64,000 bases of DNA from Ascaris suum. Lineage: Eukaryota; Nematoda; Chromadorea; Rhabditida; Ascarididae. Of this stretch, positions 27,465 to 38,545 are shown one piece after another; positions within the stretch are counted from its first letter, which is position 1, and every line of letters begins with the position of its first letter. The stretch spans positions 2,232,001-2,296,000 of the forward strand of contig CM024188.1 of the NCBI GenBank assembly GCA_013433145.1. The letters run 5' to 3'. The position numbers were made by a program, and so were the translations under genes. The notes beneath the pieces were generated by a model that worked only from the letters and a program-made list of their open reading frames with translations, made no database searches and was not told the DNA's origin.

Positions 27465-30400
27465 AAAGTACAACATTCTTTCAGAAGGAATGTGCAGTTC
27501 TTCAGATGCGAAGAGATTTATTGCGGAAGTTGATCAATGAATTTACTACAAAGGAAGAAAAGAACCTTTTAAATGAAGTGAATGTGATGAACCAACCTCT
27601 TCGAGATGTTTTCTTCAAATAACACTACTTCAGAAAATTCCAACGTCTTGACATGTAACGCGAAAATATTCCCTGTGACGGTCCCAACTAGTAGATATGC
27701 ATCTGAAGGCTCGTTGAGATTCTCCATTTCGCAACATGTTATTCGTTTTAATCTATAATATATATTGTTAATCTCTACGAAAAATTCGCAAACAATAACC
27801 CAAAAAAAACACAACGCGCAAAGAACGAGAAATGCATGAAAGCCTCGTTGAAAATGCATTACGTTTTATAGACTGAATTGGGAGCAGATATCTTCGCTGA
27901 ATTGGTGGCAGATACCTCACATAAGAAATGCTTATGTTGCAAATTAGTCCAAATGCATTACCTATCAATGATTCTTTTGACGAAAATGAAACGAAATAGC
28001 TATATAATGAAGAAATTAAATTACAATAGCAATGTGAATTGCAAATGCAAATTTCTCATAATTTCGCCAAAAATGTTGCAATTGTTTTTTTTTTTTTTTT
28101 GGTAAAACCGCACACGATTATTTTAAAAAAATTTGAGAGGCAAATAAGCGAAAAGAAAGAAAATATTATATAAGCAACACGAATACTTTGAAGGTGGAAA
28201 TTTTCCAAGCTGAAAAAACTGTTAGTAATTGCATCCGATGACTGAAGGATATTTTCTGGCAAAAGCAGGTATTGCTTTGCTTTGGTGTACATCTCTAAAA
28301 TGCCAAAATGGGAAAACAAAGGTTACTTATTTCGTTGATTATTCATAGGAATAGTCGGGTGTTTAAAACTCGCCAGTACTTTCATTACATGAGAAGGGTA
28401 CGAATAAGTCTGTTGGGTGGTCTAGCATAAAAACACAAGGAAACTGCGGTTTTTTTTTTGCATTTGGAACACCCTAGAATTGCGTGTCTTTGAAAGTGTT
28501 TACGTCTTAATGTATCTTAGAATAATATACACTGAAATCAAACTGAAGATTTTTTGGAGTAGGTGGCAATTCGATTCATTGAAAGGGCTTAGCCCCTTTG
28601 CTTTCAGTGGCCAGTAATCGCGCAATACATGATACGCGATGACTTACTCAAAATGATGCTAACTGGCGGTCATAGGTTCACCTGAAATTTATGTGTACCT
28701 GAGCTTGCAGACGGGCATTAGTCAAAGTTTTTGCAGCCAGAAAGAAATCTGCTAGGGGAGTATCTCGGTCAGGGGACAGCTGTAACTACATTACCTCAGC
28801 AAGTCTCTTCCCCTTCCCGGACACCTACTCCTAAACATTCTCCCCCACCCCCAGACACATACACAAAAAAACTTGGAACTTGGAAATGTGAGATGCAAGG
28901 TTCAATATTAGTCAATATTAATGGCCAGTAACAACTCGAATGTCGTCCATGATAGGTACAATTATAGAAAACGCTAATAACGTCCTAATCGCTTTAACGC
29001 ATTTCCTAACTTGAAACATTAACTTGCGCAGTCGTTGGACACTTATATCGAAGTATTTAACAAGATAGATACAAAAATTCTTTTATGTATACAGCCCAGT
29101 GAAGGAAACTTTCCGCATATGTTGCCTACCTTTAAGCACGTATGTATTTTTGAATTTCTCATCATTTTTCTTCGTCAATAAAAACAAATATCTCTTAATA
29201 GTATATGTGTGAGTTGATTCTAACTTCACAATTTTTATCGACATTCGACATATCAAATATCAATTTGTGAGCAATTCATTTCGCTTGCAAATTTTGCACG
29301 CAACAAAAAATCGGTTAAATTTGGACTCTGCACAAATTATGATGAGAACTGCGGCCAAATCATGCTAGATGAAGACGATAAGGCGGTCATCGAAACTACG
29401 AGCGAATGTGAAGGTTTTCCGCAGAAGTTTTGGACATGCACATCGCATATCTAGCCAATGGATCCAACGAGTTATGAAAAAAAAAGTAAAATACGCAGAG
29501 TAGTGTCCTCATATTTCAATCGAACCAAATACAAGTAAACCTTCGAAAGGTTCGTTTTTTTTTTGTGATTTGTCCTTTCGTAGCTGATGAATCAGTACAG
29601 CATATAAGTGAACCTTGTGATGATTTACACGCAACGTTACATCACTCATCAAATTAAGTCAAATGTGGATTTGCTAAATTTTGGTCATCGAATTTTCTTA
29701 CTTTAATTTCGCTGCCTTCCGAGTTGACACGTGACATACAGGTAGATAGACAAAGGTATATAAACATGAGCAGGTATGACTACTGTAAGGTGTTCTTTTT
29801 TTTGCTAAAGCATATCAAAACGGACACGTTGCTGTATGCTATCTTTAACAACGCGAAGGAAAAGTCAAGGGCTATTTGAATGATCACAGAAGGTGCGGAT
29901 CTCTAATGACGGAAATTTCCGGTGGTGAAGTAATGAAATAAAATGACTAGCCTTTGCCACTACATTTCTTTGCTGTGATGTTTTAGAATTTACCTTGACT
30001 TGGGCCTTCGAAACGTAACGCAATATATCTCAGGGTTAATGCATGAATTCTGTGTGCTTCTCACAGCTTTCATAGCGTACGCGAAACCAATGAAATCAAG
30101 CCGTTGCAGAAGCTATATTAAATGCTCTGCGTTGCGCCGGGGTTCTAATTTGCCATATTTGCATGCAAATAGTTCAATGGCGATGAAATTTGAAGCACAT
30201 ATAATGTAGTTTTATTGCTGTTTTATAGGGATAAGTGTGTGATTCATAAATACTGATGGGAGTTGCTATTTTGCGTTAACATAAATCTAACATGATGCAG
30301 CTTATGTGGAGACCATTGATTGCACAAATAATACCATCATAACCATCATATTGGCAGTTTTAAATCGAGAATATATTCATAAGGAAGTGAGATTAAGAAA

Positions 30401-31930
30401 AAAAAAGCCTTTAAGATGAGTGACCTTTCTTCATGGTTTGCCGTAGAACGCTCAATTGAATCACTATTGAGTTGAAATTTATGAAACGATAGATCGGAAC
30501 ATAAAACTATGAGAGCACCAGAGCCAAGTGCGAAATACATATGCGAAACAGGTGTGTTCTTTGGGGTTGTTGAGTACCATTCAACGTTCTCCGATCCAAA
30601 ACTGCAATAATAAAGAAAGCCTTAATGCTAATGCAAACGTTAATCGTTAACAAAAAATTGCGATCCATTTGGTAAAAAATAGAAATAAAAAAATAACGCG
30701 CAATAATGTGTTGCTAGCATGATTAAAATGCACGACGAAAATGATAGGATTGCCGAGAAAAAAAAAAGCCATAAAGAAACGAAAAAAAAAAGAGCATAGA
30801 AGTTGTGAAAGTCTGCAGCATTTTTGTCGATTGTATGAGTGAAAAACATTACTCAGAAAAAAAAAAAAAAAAAAAGAACGAAAACGTATGTATGCTTTTA
30901 GATGATCGGCAACTCAATCGTTAGTATTTTTATTTTATAAATGAGCGTAAAAAAATTTATACTTGGACATTTGACAGTACAATGATAAAAGTAAAGATAT
31001 GCTATACTTTGAAAGTACTAAATTGCAATAATGTATTCTAAGATAAATAAGTGATTTTTTTTGTGGAATTTCAAAATTGGTGAGCATTTTTATTCACTTT
31101 TTTTTTAAAATCAATATAGACTTGAAGCACATTGAAAATCGACGATAAATTGCAAATTGAGCGAAATAAAGCGGTGAGCGACTTATGATTATTCTCTTAT
31201 TAACTTACCCATTGGTAAAAGAAAGATATTGAATTGAATTCATTTACGTGATATTTGAATTTACGTGAATATAGATACAACAAGAAAGATATTGAATTCA
31301 TTTACGTGAATTTTTTTCTTTTCTTTTCCAAATGGATGTTTTTTTTTATATTGGGAAAATTTTGTAGATGCTACAAATTATGAAATTTCCCTAAATATTT
31401 TATTTCGGAAATTTTGTAGATGATATGAAGCTTTATATAAACAAAGAATAAATTATTTTAGTGTGAAAGAAGCATTAAGCAAAGTTGAAATGAACGCTCT
31501 TCGAAATATGAAGCACATACATTCTTATTTCTCCATCAGTTGTACCCATTGCCATAAGACCAAGAAGATAATCGTATGCTAGTGCACAAGCGTTCTGTGG
31601 AAAACCATGTCGTAAAGTCTGCAAATCAATTTAAAACTGTAATTTCATATAAGTGAAGTTTTATGGAGTGAAAGCAACTCCTATTGCAGATGGTTGTTCC
31701 CTACTGGGACCGGAAATGAAAATTGAATTCAGTGTTTCATTTCAAATTTTTTACGTGCTCGCATGAAAACGATTAAAGGATTACTTAGAAAGGCAATACC
31801 TTTAGTGGATGAAATAGTGAATAACGGAAGAGTATAAAAAACGTACAGGTGTGAATTTGAAGAAGTTATGCACATCTTCCGGTTTGAATTCGCCAGTATG
31901 GTGTATGTGACTCCGCAGAAAACGCAGCAT
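13734..31930 (-). CDS. lgl-1: Lethal giant larvae homologue (LGL-1), 23 exons
   Basis: Cortical WD40 scaffold that acts with Scribble and Dlg in cell polarity and is antagonised by aPKC/PAR-6. Exons read on the minus strand: 31930-31847, 31618-31521, 30601-30450, 28294-28243, 27752-27597, 27258-27096, 26526-26360, 26057-25897, 25107-24932, 24529-24390, 23769-23730, 23318-23247, 22945-22865, 22648-22511, 22196-22045, 21105-20951, 20410-20310, 19762-19651, 17103-16999, 16077-15935, 15547-15388, 14663-14557, 13901-13734. All phases join to 2883 nt (960 residues). Blocks match animal LGL proteins in order: [85 protein letters not shown]. The aPKC motif and the absence of a C-terminal SNARE helix separate it from tomosyn. 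Weakest points: donors of exons 3, 4 and 12, and the last exon, which ends soon after the conserved GSEF segment, giving a C-terminus shorter than in flies or humans. Family call very secure; individual boundaries mostly secure. Confidence 0.95.
15248..15268. repeat. (TG)n microsatellite
   Basis: About ten TG units in the lgl-1 intron between exons 21 and 22. Confidence 0.9.
18343..18358. repeat. Poly-C run (16)
   Basis: Sixteen consecutive C bases inside a CT-rich patch in an lgl-1 intron, unusual for such AT-rich DNA. Confidence 0.95.
19223..19278. repeat. Near-perfect 25-bp hairpin
   Basis: The arm 19223-19247 is the reverse complement of 19254-19278 except for one A/C mismatch, with a 6-base loop (GTTTCA). 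TAGC just outside the left arm can pair with GCTA outside the right arm across a short internal loop. It lies in the lgl-1 intron between exons 18 and 19. The shape suits a microRNA-like precursor or a small foldback element; sequence alone does not choose. Confidence 0.85.
20310..20410 (-). other. lgl-1 exon 17: aPKC phosphorylation and membrane-binding motif
   Basis: This exon encodes residues about 663-696 of the LGL homologue. It contains [19 protein letters not shown], in which three serines (about S679, S683, S687) are spaced four apart among basic residues. In fly and human LGL the equivalent serines are phosphorylated by atypical protein kinase C, which neutralises the basic patch and releases the protein from the cortex. 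Spacing and surrounding K/R residues are intact, so the switch is probably functional. The exon begins after CTATAG and ends CCACAG|GTTTTT. Confidence 0.93.
23247..23318 (-). other. lgl-1 exon 12, divergent propeller segment
   Basis: This 72-nt exon is placed by phase and position between the exon carrying HENGMVKIW and the exon ending WPPFRK. It reads [20 protein letters not shown] and then QIAE. Only the TLAVIRV part resembles the family consensus there. The acidic first half looks like a lineage-specific insertion. The acceptor is CAGAG with two possible AG positions, and the donor GAA|GTTGAT is weak; a slightly later donor is possible if the next exon also shifts. Membership is likely, the exact end uncertain. 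Confidence 0.65.
23668..23699. repeat. 12-bp perfect hairpin in lgl-1 intron
   Basis: TCAGCAAAAGAG at 23668-23679 pairs fully with CTCTTTTGCTGA at 23688-23699 around an 8-base loop. It starts about 30 bases past the donor of lgl-1 exon 11 and is preceded by CGACGTTTCGAA ... TTCGGAATCGGCGTCATCA, a sequence style common in dispersed animal repeats. It is probably the end of a small interspersed repeat. Confidence 0.7.
24797..24852. repeat. 28-bp direct duplication
   Basis: AATATAAAGATTTTAAAGAA plus TTATAGAA is repeated in tandem, with one T lost in the second copy. It lies in the lgl-1 intron between exons 9 and 10. Confidence 0.9.
27367..27460. repeat. (TA)n microsatellite in lgl-1 intron
   Basis: About 47 uninterrupted TA units lie in the intron between lgl-1 exons 6 and 5. 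The tyrosine/isoleucine open frames across it are artefacts. Confidence 0.97.
28731..28931 (+). CDS. Candidate nested exon in lgl-1 intron
   Basis: On the plus strand, GTTTTTGCAG (28727-28736) opens a proline/serine/threonine-rich frame ([20 protein letters not shown], then [13 protein letters not shown]) that could end at a T|GTGAGA donor or run to the TAA at 28929. It lies opposite to lgl-1, in its long intron between exons 3 and 4. The composition is protein-like, but no partner exon was found in phase. It may be a fragment of a nested gene or chance. Confidence 0.2.
   Translation: MQPERNLLGEYLGQGTAVTTLPQQVSSPSRTPTPKHSPPPPDTYTKKLGTWKCEMQGSILVNINGQ
31221..31310. repeat. Interrupted duplication in lgl-1 intron
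   Basis: GAAAGATATTGAATTCATTT followed by ACGTGA occurs twice about 65 bases apart; the first copy has an extra GAATT. Confidence 0.85.
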
Positions 31931-31952
31931 CAGACAGCTGACATCCAACACA
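31931..31952 (-). promoter_or_regulatory. lgl-1 5'UTR and probable trans-splice acceptor
   Basis: On the minus strand, GTGATTTCAG ends at 31953 and is followed by 22 nt and then the ATG at 31930. A second AG (GATGTCAG) lies inside those 22 nt. A pyrimidine-rich acceptor so close to the start codon fits spliced-leader addition or the end of a 5'UTR intron. No upstream coding exon is needed, because the ATG opens the family-specific N-terminus (MLRFLRSH). Confidence 0.5.
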
Positions 31953-34900
31953 CTGAAATCACCCAGTTAGTATAAACTTCAACTCATCTACAACAGGAAT
32001 ACACATAACGCGAGTGACACTGTAAAATATAAACTCCGAGAAAATCGTTTAGGCCATAATTTAACATTCCAGTCATCAAAATGGCGCATTTAGCATTTGC
32101 TTGAAAAAATTCAATGGCTATCAACTGAGTGGAAACTGCCCATAGTTACAGAGAGAAAAAAACAGAAAGAAAGAGAGAATAGCAATAAATGCGACTGCCA
32201 AATTAATATGGGCAATTCAATGAAGCTTATGAGGCAATATGATGCTAAAAGAAACGACAGCAAAGAGCGATGATCCACACCATCTGCTGCATTGGATTGG
32301 CACAGCTGTGCAATACGCCAGTTGCTTTCAAGGTCACCAGTTTCGTTTTCATAGCTCAACAACTAAACAACACTAACTCCTAAATCCGCAATCGTCAAAC
32401 GGCCATAATGAAACTGTTCATTTAAATTGTTGAATGAAAACATCTTCAAATCATAAATGAGCAATCTATATAGAGACACAGCAAAAAAAAAAAAAAAACC
32501 ACCTATATAACAAATATTTAAGCATTAAAAAATATGAAATTCTACACGAAAAAAAACAATGGAATTAGATAAAGCAAAAAAAAAGGCAAAAAAAAAGTGA
32601 AAATAGCTGATATAAACTTTCATGAATCTAATAAAGGAGCAGCAAAACAATTCACTAATCACCTTAACTGATAGCTGCTAAAAAGTATTTAATTCATTAA
32701 AAAAAATGCTCATGATTTGAATAAATATATCTATATGAATATTCTAAGAGAAGATAGAAAGAAACAAATCAATTTCTATGCAAATTTTAATGAATAAATT
32801 TCAATAAAAGAGCATCCTTAACATGGAGAACAAGTAAAAAAAAAAAAAAATTTCGAGATCTTTCGGCTATCATCATTAAGAAATCGTTTATTAGCGCATT
32901 CATAGCATTGAATGAAGCCTCACTATAGAATATCGTTTATTAAAAATAAAAACAAAAAATTTGAAATTATAATAATTTTTTTCTTTTCTTTTTTTTAATC
33001 GAATTAAAAGCATCTTCTAATTTCTAAATAAATTTCTTCTTTAGTAATAAATCCACTAGAGTCCTTTATTCGCTCTGATTACAGCGTATTATATATGCTG
33101 TACCTGAGCAAAACAAAACAAAACAAAAAAAAAGAGGAAGCGAATGAACTGAATAGATAATTACAACGGTTGACGAATATGAAAGTTTTGAAATAGTAAT
33201 GGCGACGAAATATGCAATCGCTGCTCATAATGTGAAATCAATTCGATCCGCGTATTAATTTCACCACTAGATGAATTATTTCTATTCAAAATGTTTTATA
33301 TCATAATTTCAATAAATCGCAATTTTTAGTACTATTTATGAAATCGTTTTTTTTTTTCATCACTAACCATATTCATATTCACTGATTGATGTTTTTTTTT
33401 CTCAGGAATTTGATTCCTAAAATTAAATCTTAAATTTCGACTAAACTTTCAAGTATTTGCATCATATTGAGTCATCCAAATAAATAACATCATCGTTGTG
33501 CGTTAATTTTTGTCGATTCCTTATCAATAATGAAGGAAAAAAAAAAGTTTTGAATACAATCCAAGTATATATTTCATTGCGTACTTAATTTAATCAATCA
33601 AAATATGACGATTGAAAATTATCGTTATAGTGATGTATTCATTCATATATTTGTGTGGATTATTTGTAAAAATACAACAATAAAGTATGGAAAACGACCA
33701 TAGCAAATATTTGAAACGCAATATAATGCAGCATACTCTTTGCTTCGTAAAAGAATGACTCATCGGACGAAACCGGTTCCACCGACTCTTTGGAAATTTC
33801 GTAACGATACACCTCTTACAAATGCTAAATCAACCGATAGCGTTAATATTATGAGGTAATTTCTGAAGGGAATGCAAAAAAAAAAAGTTTTTTTATGAAG
33901 AGCATTGATCGATTTTTCTTTTTTTTTTTATTCGATAGTATGTATTCATTGAACTTATTGTGATTAATTGCCATGGAAATCCACTCATTTAGACAGATAT
34001 TCCGCCTTGACGGCTGATAAATTTTAAAAAAAAAACTTATCTCAAGGACATAATATACTATCGGTGGCCACCAACAAAATACGATCACAGTTATTGTACA
34101 TTATTATGTCCATTTGATCATTGAACTTTACCTTGCTCTAAGCGGATTTAACGGTGAATTTTCTCATTCAATGCCATTATACACAAACATGAAATATGCA
34201 GTGAATTTGTTGCCCTTTGATAGGTAGTTTTTTTTTCAGTTTTTATGTGGTAATTTTCATTTGTACATTTAAGCTCAAGAATGCGTAGTAGGTTTTTTTT
34301 TGACATGAAGTAAGGGGATGATTAGAGGAAATTCGAAATTCTACGACAACCTAAAAATTATAGATACAGCCTAAGCGCTCGGTCATTAATTGGCGGAGAG
34401 AAAATGAAGCAGCTGCAATGTACACATATTCTAAACGATATACATTCATAGTCTAGTGGAAAAAAAAATTCTATTACAATTCAAAATGAAAAACGAAAGT
34501 GAAACAAGTTGAACGAAAGAATAACAAAATTTGAACGGATGGTGTTTTCACTAGTACGATTATAAAATAAATTAGAAATGCATATTTTCATATAATTAAA
34601 GAAAAAAAAAGATTTGAAGAAAATCCACATCATTTGAAGAATTTTAGAAGAAATTCTATCACTGAGGTGTATATGAGCTAGTATTTAAAATGAAGAGGAG
34701 AACAAAAAGAGTGAATATTTGTTGGGGAATGAGAATGTGAAATAGTAAGGAAGCAAACCATTAATAACGCATCTCTTAGAACATATAAAAGTTACATCCC
34801 TTGAGAACGATTTCACATTTTGTTTTTTTTTTGTTTTGTTTTTTTTTTGTTTCTCTTAAACCAACTTATCTCGATGTGAATTGCATCCGTCACAGTTCAA

Positions 34901-35579
34901 CAAATACACCCTAGCAAAGAAAGAAGTGAAAAGGGACTAAAAATATGCAAAAATAAAACCATAAAGAAATATGACGTTGAAATGTAAGCTATAGAAAATT
35001 CATTCCGTAAACGAAAATCAAGCATAAAGATGAGTGAAATCCTCCTTAAATTATAAACGCTCATCCACATTTACACATTTCTCGTTCAAAGATGAAAACT
35101 AAGTTAAGGCAAATTGAAAAGGAAATAAAAGAAAGACGAGACGCTATGGAAATTGTATGCAAGAAGAATAAATGAGCAATGGGATTTGCAATTCGAAGAA
35201 TGCAACTTTATAAGAAAGCTGATTACATCAGACTTTGAGGAATTCTGATGCAAAAAGATGAATATTTTTGAATTATGAGCAGATTTTATTCCATATGGAC
35301 TGTGCTCTATTAGAAGAACCTTCCTTAGGGGGATCTAGCTTAATATGAATACACTTTTTTTAACGAAATTTTAAAATTGTTTCAGATAAGCTAAAAAGCT
35401 TCATTGCAGACGGCATATTTCATCATCCTCTAACATTTCATACCATCTCGAATTAACTTCCACAAAGAATTTATTTGTACGTGAAAAAAGGATAGATAGA
35501 ACAAAAATGAATAAAAAATATACATAAAGACATGAAGAGAAGGAGTGGATTGATTGTTTGGCTAGTATGACATGGAACG

Positions 35580-35735
35580 ACCTAACGGGTGTGAGCAGAA
35601 AATAATGCTGCGGTCTGGGGACCGTAGCGCTTCCTGATCGATACAGGATGGGTGCCGCCGCTATGCCGCCGCATCGCAGCGTCGCCTCTCTCGTGTGCAA
35701 GAGCAACTACACTTAGGCCCCCCCCAACCGGTGAC
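35580..35735. other. G+C-rich island, possible mobile-element fragment
   Basis: G+C-rich patch in AT-rich DNA. Its segment at 35599-35615 (AAAATAATGCTGCGGTC) is repeated exactly at 43339-43355 inside an ENT intron, which points to a dispersed repeat family. No coding function is recognised. Confidence 0.4.
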
Positions 35736-36494
35736 GCGTCGCCATCATATAGCTATTGTATGATGATTATCCCTTCCACATATCCGATATCGCAGCGAGT
35801 CGCTCCTTCTTACTCAGCAAGATGGTTATGCAACTAGCTTATCTCAATACTAGCTGATTCATTTACGCATCATCCGAGAGTACAATCACAACAATTCAGA
35901 AGCATTCATTTATGCACATTTTGAAGGTTATTTTCCGCACTCATTCAGTTCTCTACTAATCGATACAACGTTAAAATCCTATTGGTATTCACTGTACACG
36001 TCTATGATAGATTGTGCTTGCAAAAATTAAAGAAAAAAAAAGGACGAAAAAATAACGATAAGATAATTCGATAATGATTAAAGAAGGAATTTCAAGAGGA
36101 ATTCCTATAAAAAGCGATTACTTACGAATAGCAAATAGATCTCCCCCCCAAAAAAATTGTCTAATTCATTGTGATTTTTAATTAATTATAAGTTGTTTCA
36201 TCGACTATCTCGTTAATCGTAGACGGGCGCTGATAAAAGAATATTTAGTACATTCGTCGAGTCCCTAATAAAAAAATGAATGGGATAATGATTGGCGCAA
36301 GTCTCAATTTTTTTTTAAATCCTTTATTTTTTCCGGCAAAACAAAAACCACTGCAGAAGTTTTCGCACTTCAATGGTGACTTGCTATGCATTGTTTGCGA
36401 GATTTAGCAAAGTGAATTTTAGAGAAACTCTTATCAAGAATGAACTCCTCGTTGAGCTTCACTATGGAGTAGAAAAATTGCCACTTTTTTATGT

Positions 36495-36518
36495 GGGGGG
36501 GGGGGGGGGGGGGGGGGG
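36495..36518. repeat. Poly-G run (24)
   Basis: Twenty-four consecutive G bases followed by AGGG, in the gene-free stretch between lgl-1 and ENT. Such a run can form quadruplex structures and is prone to sequencing-length error. Confidence 0.95.
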
Positions 36519-37402
36519 AGGGAAAACAGCTAATCACAAGCCTATTTATAGTCGTTCATTTTTCGTTGCGATTACACGCACTTTGACGATTCTTTTTTTG
36601 TGATGCTTACTATTTCAGTGATAGTTTTTCTTCGTAGCTCTTTGTTCTATTGTTCTTCTTCTTCATAAACGAAAATTGATAGTTCTTTGAAAAAAAAAAA
36701 AAAAGCACTCGCGCAACTACATTTAATAAAATTACAATTTTTCTTTTTTTGTTAAAAAATTATGCGACGAATCGATTTCATCGAATTGCAATTTCCTCTA
36801 GTCGCTTAGATATTGAAGAAATTTGAACTCATTTATTCAAAAGGTTATTTCATGCAGATCATGCAGATATTATCGAAAATCAACGATCTAAGCGTTTCGT
36901 CCTTTTTGCTTAAAGAGCATTTTAAAGTGAATTAGTGTGTAAAGAAGTCCCACTAGTCTGTGGAATGTCTTTGTATTATTTGCCTCCTCTCGACGAAAAA
37001 AAAAAAGCGTTATTTATCACTCCGTCAATCAGCATTCATCGCAAGGATGTGTAGAAAAGAATGAGAATAGTGCTTATTTGCATAGCAATATTTTATGCAT
37101 AATAGTTTAGAGGTTGATGAAAGATTACAATGGATTTATTACTAGACAAAAGTGGCAACATATGAAAGAACGCACGAGAAAAGAAACTGAAACGATAATA
37201 AAGCGGATAGAATACAGGTGAATAGTTATTAACGCAACGGAATATTCTACGTTTTTAGTTAACAAAATTACTGACGTCTCAGTATACTTCGCGATTCGTT
37301 TTGAATTTTTTTCAAACGCCATAAAACCTGATCGCAATCGATGAAATGAGCAATCGCCTGATGAATATAGTTCCGAGGCTTACCCCCTTTGTACTTCCTC
37401 CT

Positions 37403-37422
37403 CCCCCCCCCCCCCCCCCCCC
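37403..37422. repeat. Poly-C run (20)
   Basis: Twenty consecutive C bases, complementary in sense to the poly-G run 0.9 kb upstream. Confidence 0.95.
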
Positions 37423-38513
37423 ACCTCCGTCTCCCACAGCTGAATATTCGAATATCAATGTATTGCTTCTGAGCAATACAATAGGATATTTCATAAATGG
37501 AATGCATCGCATTGAAAGGCGGTTGAATATTTTCCACGTTGAATAACGAAATTTTTACGAGCGTTTAAGAAATGATAAATGAAGAAAATCTTATTAAATA
37601 AAAATCTAAGTGGAGAAAATATCGTTCAATAAAAAAATATTTGAGCATTAATTACATCGATCGAATGTACTCTTTTATAAACAACAATAAATTCCCTCAA
37701 ATAGTAGCATATTGTTGATGCATAACGAAAAAGGTATGTAAGCATTGCACTAGTGACGAAGATAAGAAAATGCACTAAGCGCATCTTAACAACGTGAGTA
37801 GCCAACACCAGTGACATACGTATCTATCGCTTCCTCAACCCATCTCGCTCTAATGTTGACGTGTAACATCTCATCAATTTATCAATATAGGCTTCCTTTT
37901 TTTTTTTTTCGTTCGCTCGGAAGACAACGATCCATGAGCATAAAGCTTTATCCGATACGATTTTCTAGAGGGTAAAATTTTCACTGACGGACGTCTTTTT
38001 TCTTTTCCGACTAACAAAATCGCTATGAATAATTTCAAAGAATGTAATCTTGTTGTTTAAATGATGCTAAAATATATATTACCGTCAATGAGTGAAATTT
38101 ATTCTCTCTCATGAATAGCTCTCTTTAGTCGATAGCTTTCTCTCTTCGTTTAGTGCTTTAAATCATTGATTTACTTCAACGTTGTTATCGCGTTTAGAAA
38201 ATATTATGATAAATTGTCTGCTGCCGTAAATATACCCTTAGTAAGGATATCTGAATATATCAAAAAAGTTTATAATATTTTTTTCAAAAATTATTCATAT
38301 AAGAGGAAAAATGTGAAAGAATATTTCCGTGTTTCCCGGCCAATCGTAACGAGCGAACACGATATCGCGTTCATGAATTCAGCGAAAAAGATCATCAAAG
38401 AATGTTGACATGTTGTACGAAAGGACAAGGACATCGCTAAAGAATGGTGCCGTTTTGGCCAGCAGCCAAAACTTTTCAAGTCCTCCACACTTAGTCCTGT
38501 TTCTCCTCTTTTA

Positions 38514-38544
<31 letters not shown>

Positions 38545-38545
38545 T
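38514..38545. repeat. (GTT)n microsatellite
   Basis: About ten GTT units in gene-free DNA between lgl-1 and ENT. Confidence 0.9.

Noticed and set aside
27273..27540. Open frames of alternating Tyr/Ile across the TA array
   Set aside because: They are by-products of (TA)n, in both directions, inside an lgl-1 intron.
28571..28605. AAAGGG ... CCCTTT imperfect hairpin
   Set aside because: Short stem with bulges, within chance expectation.
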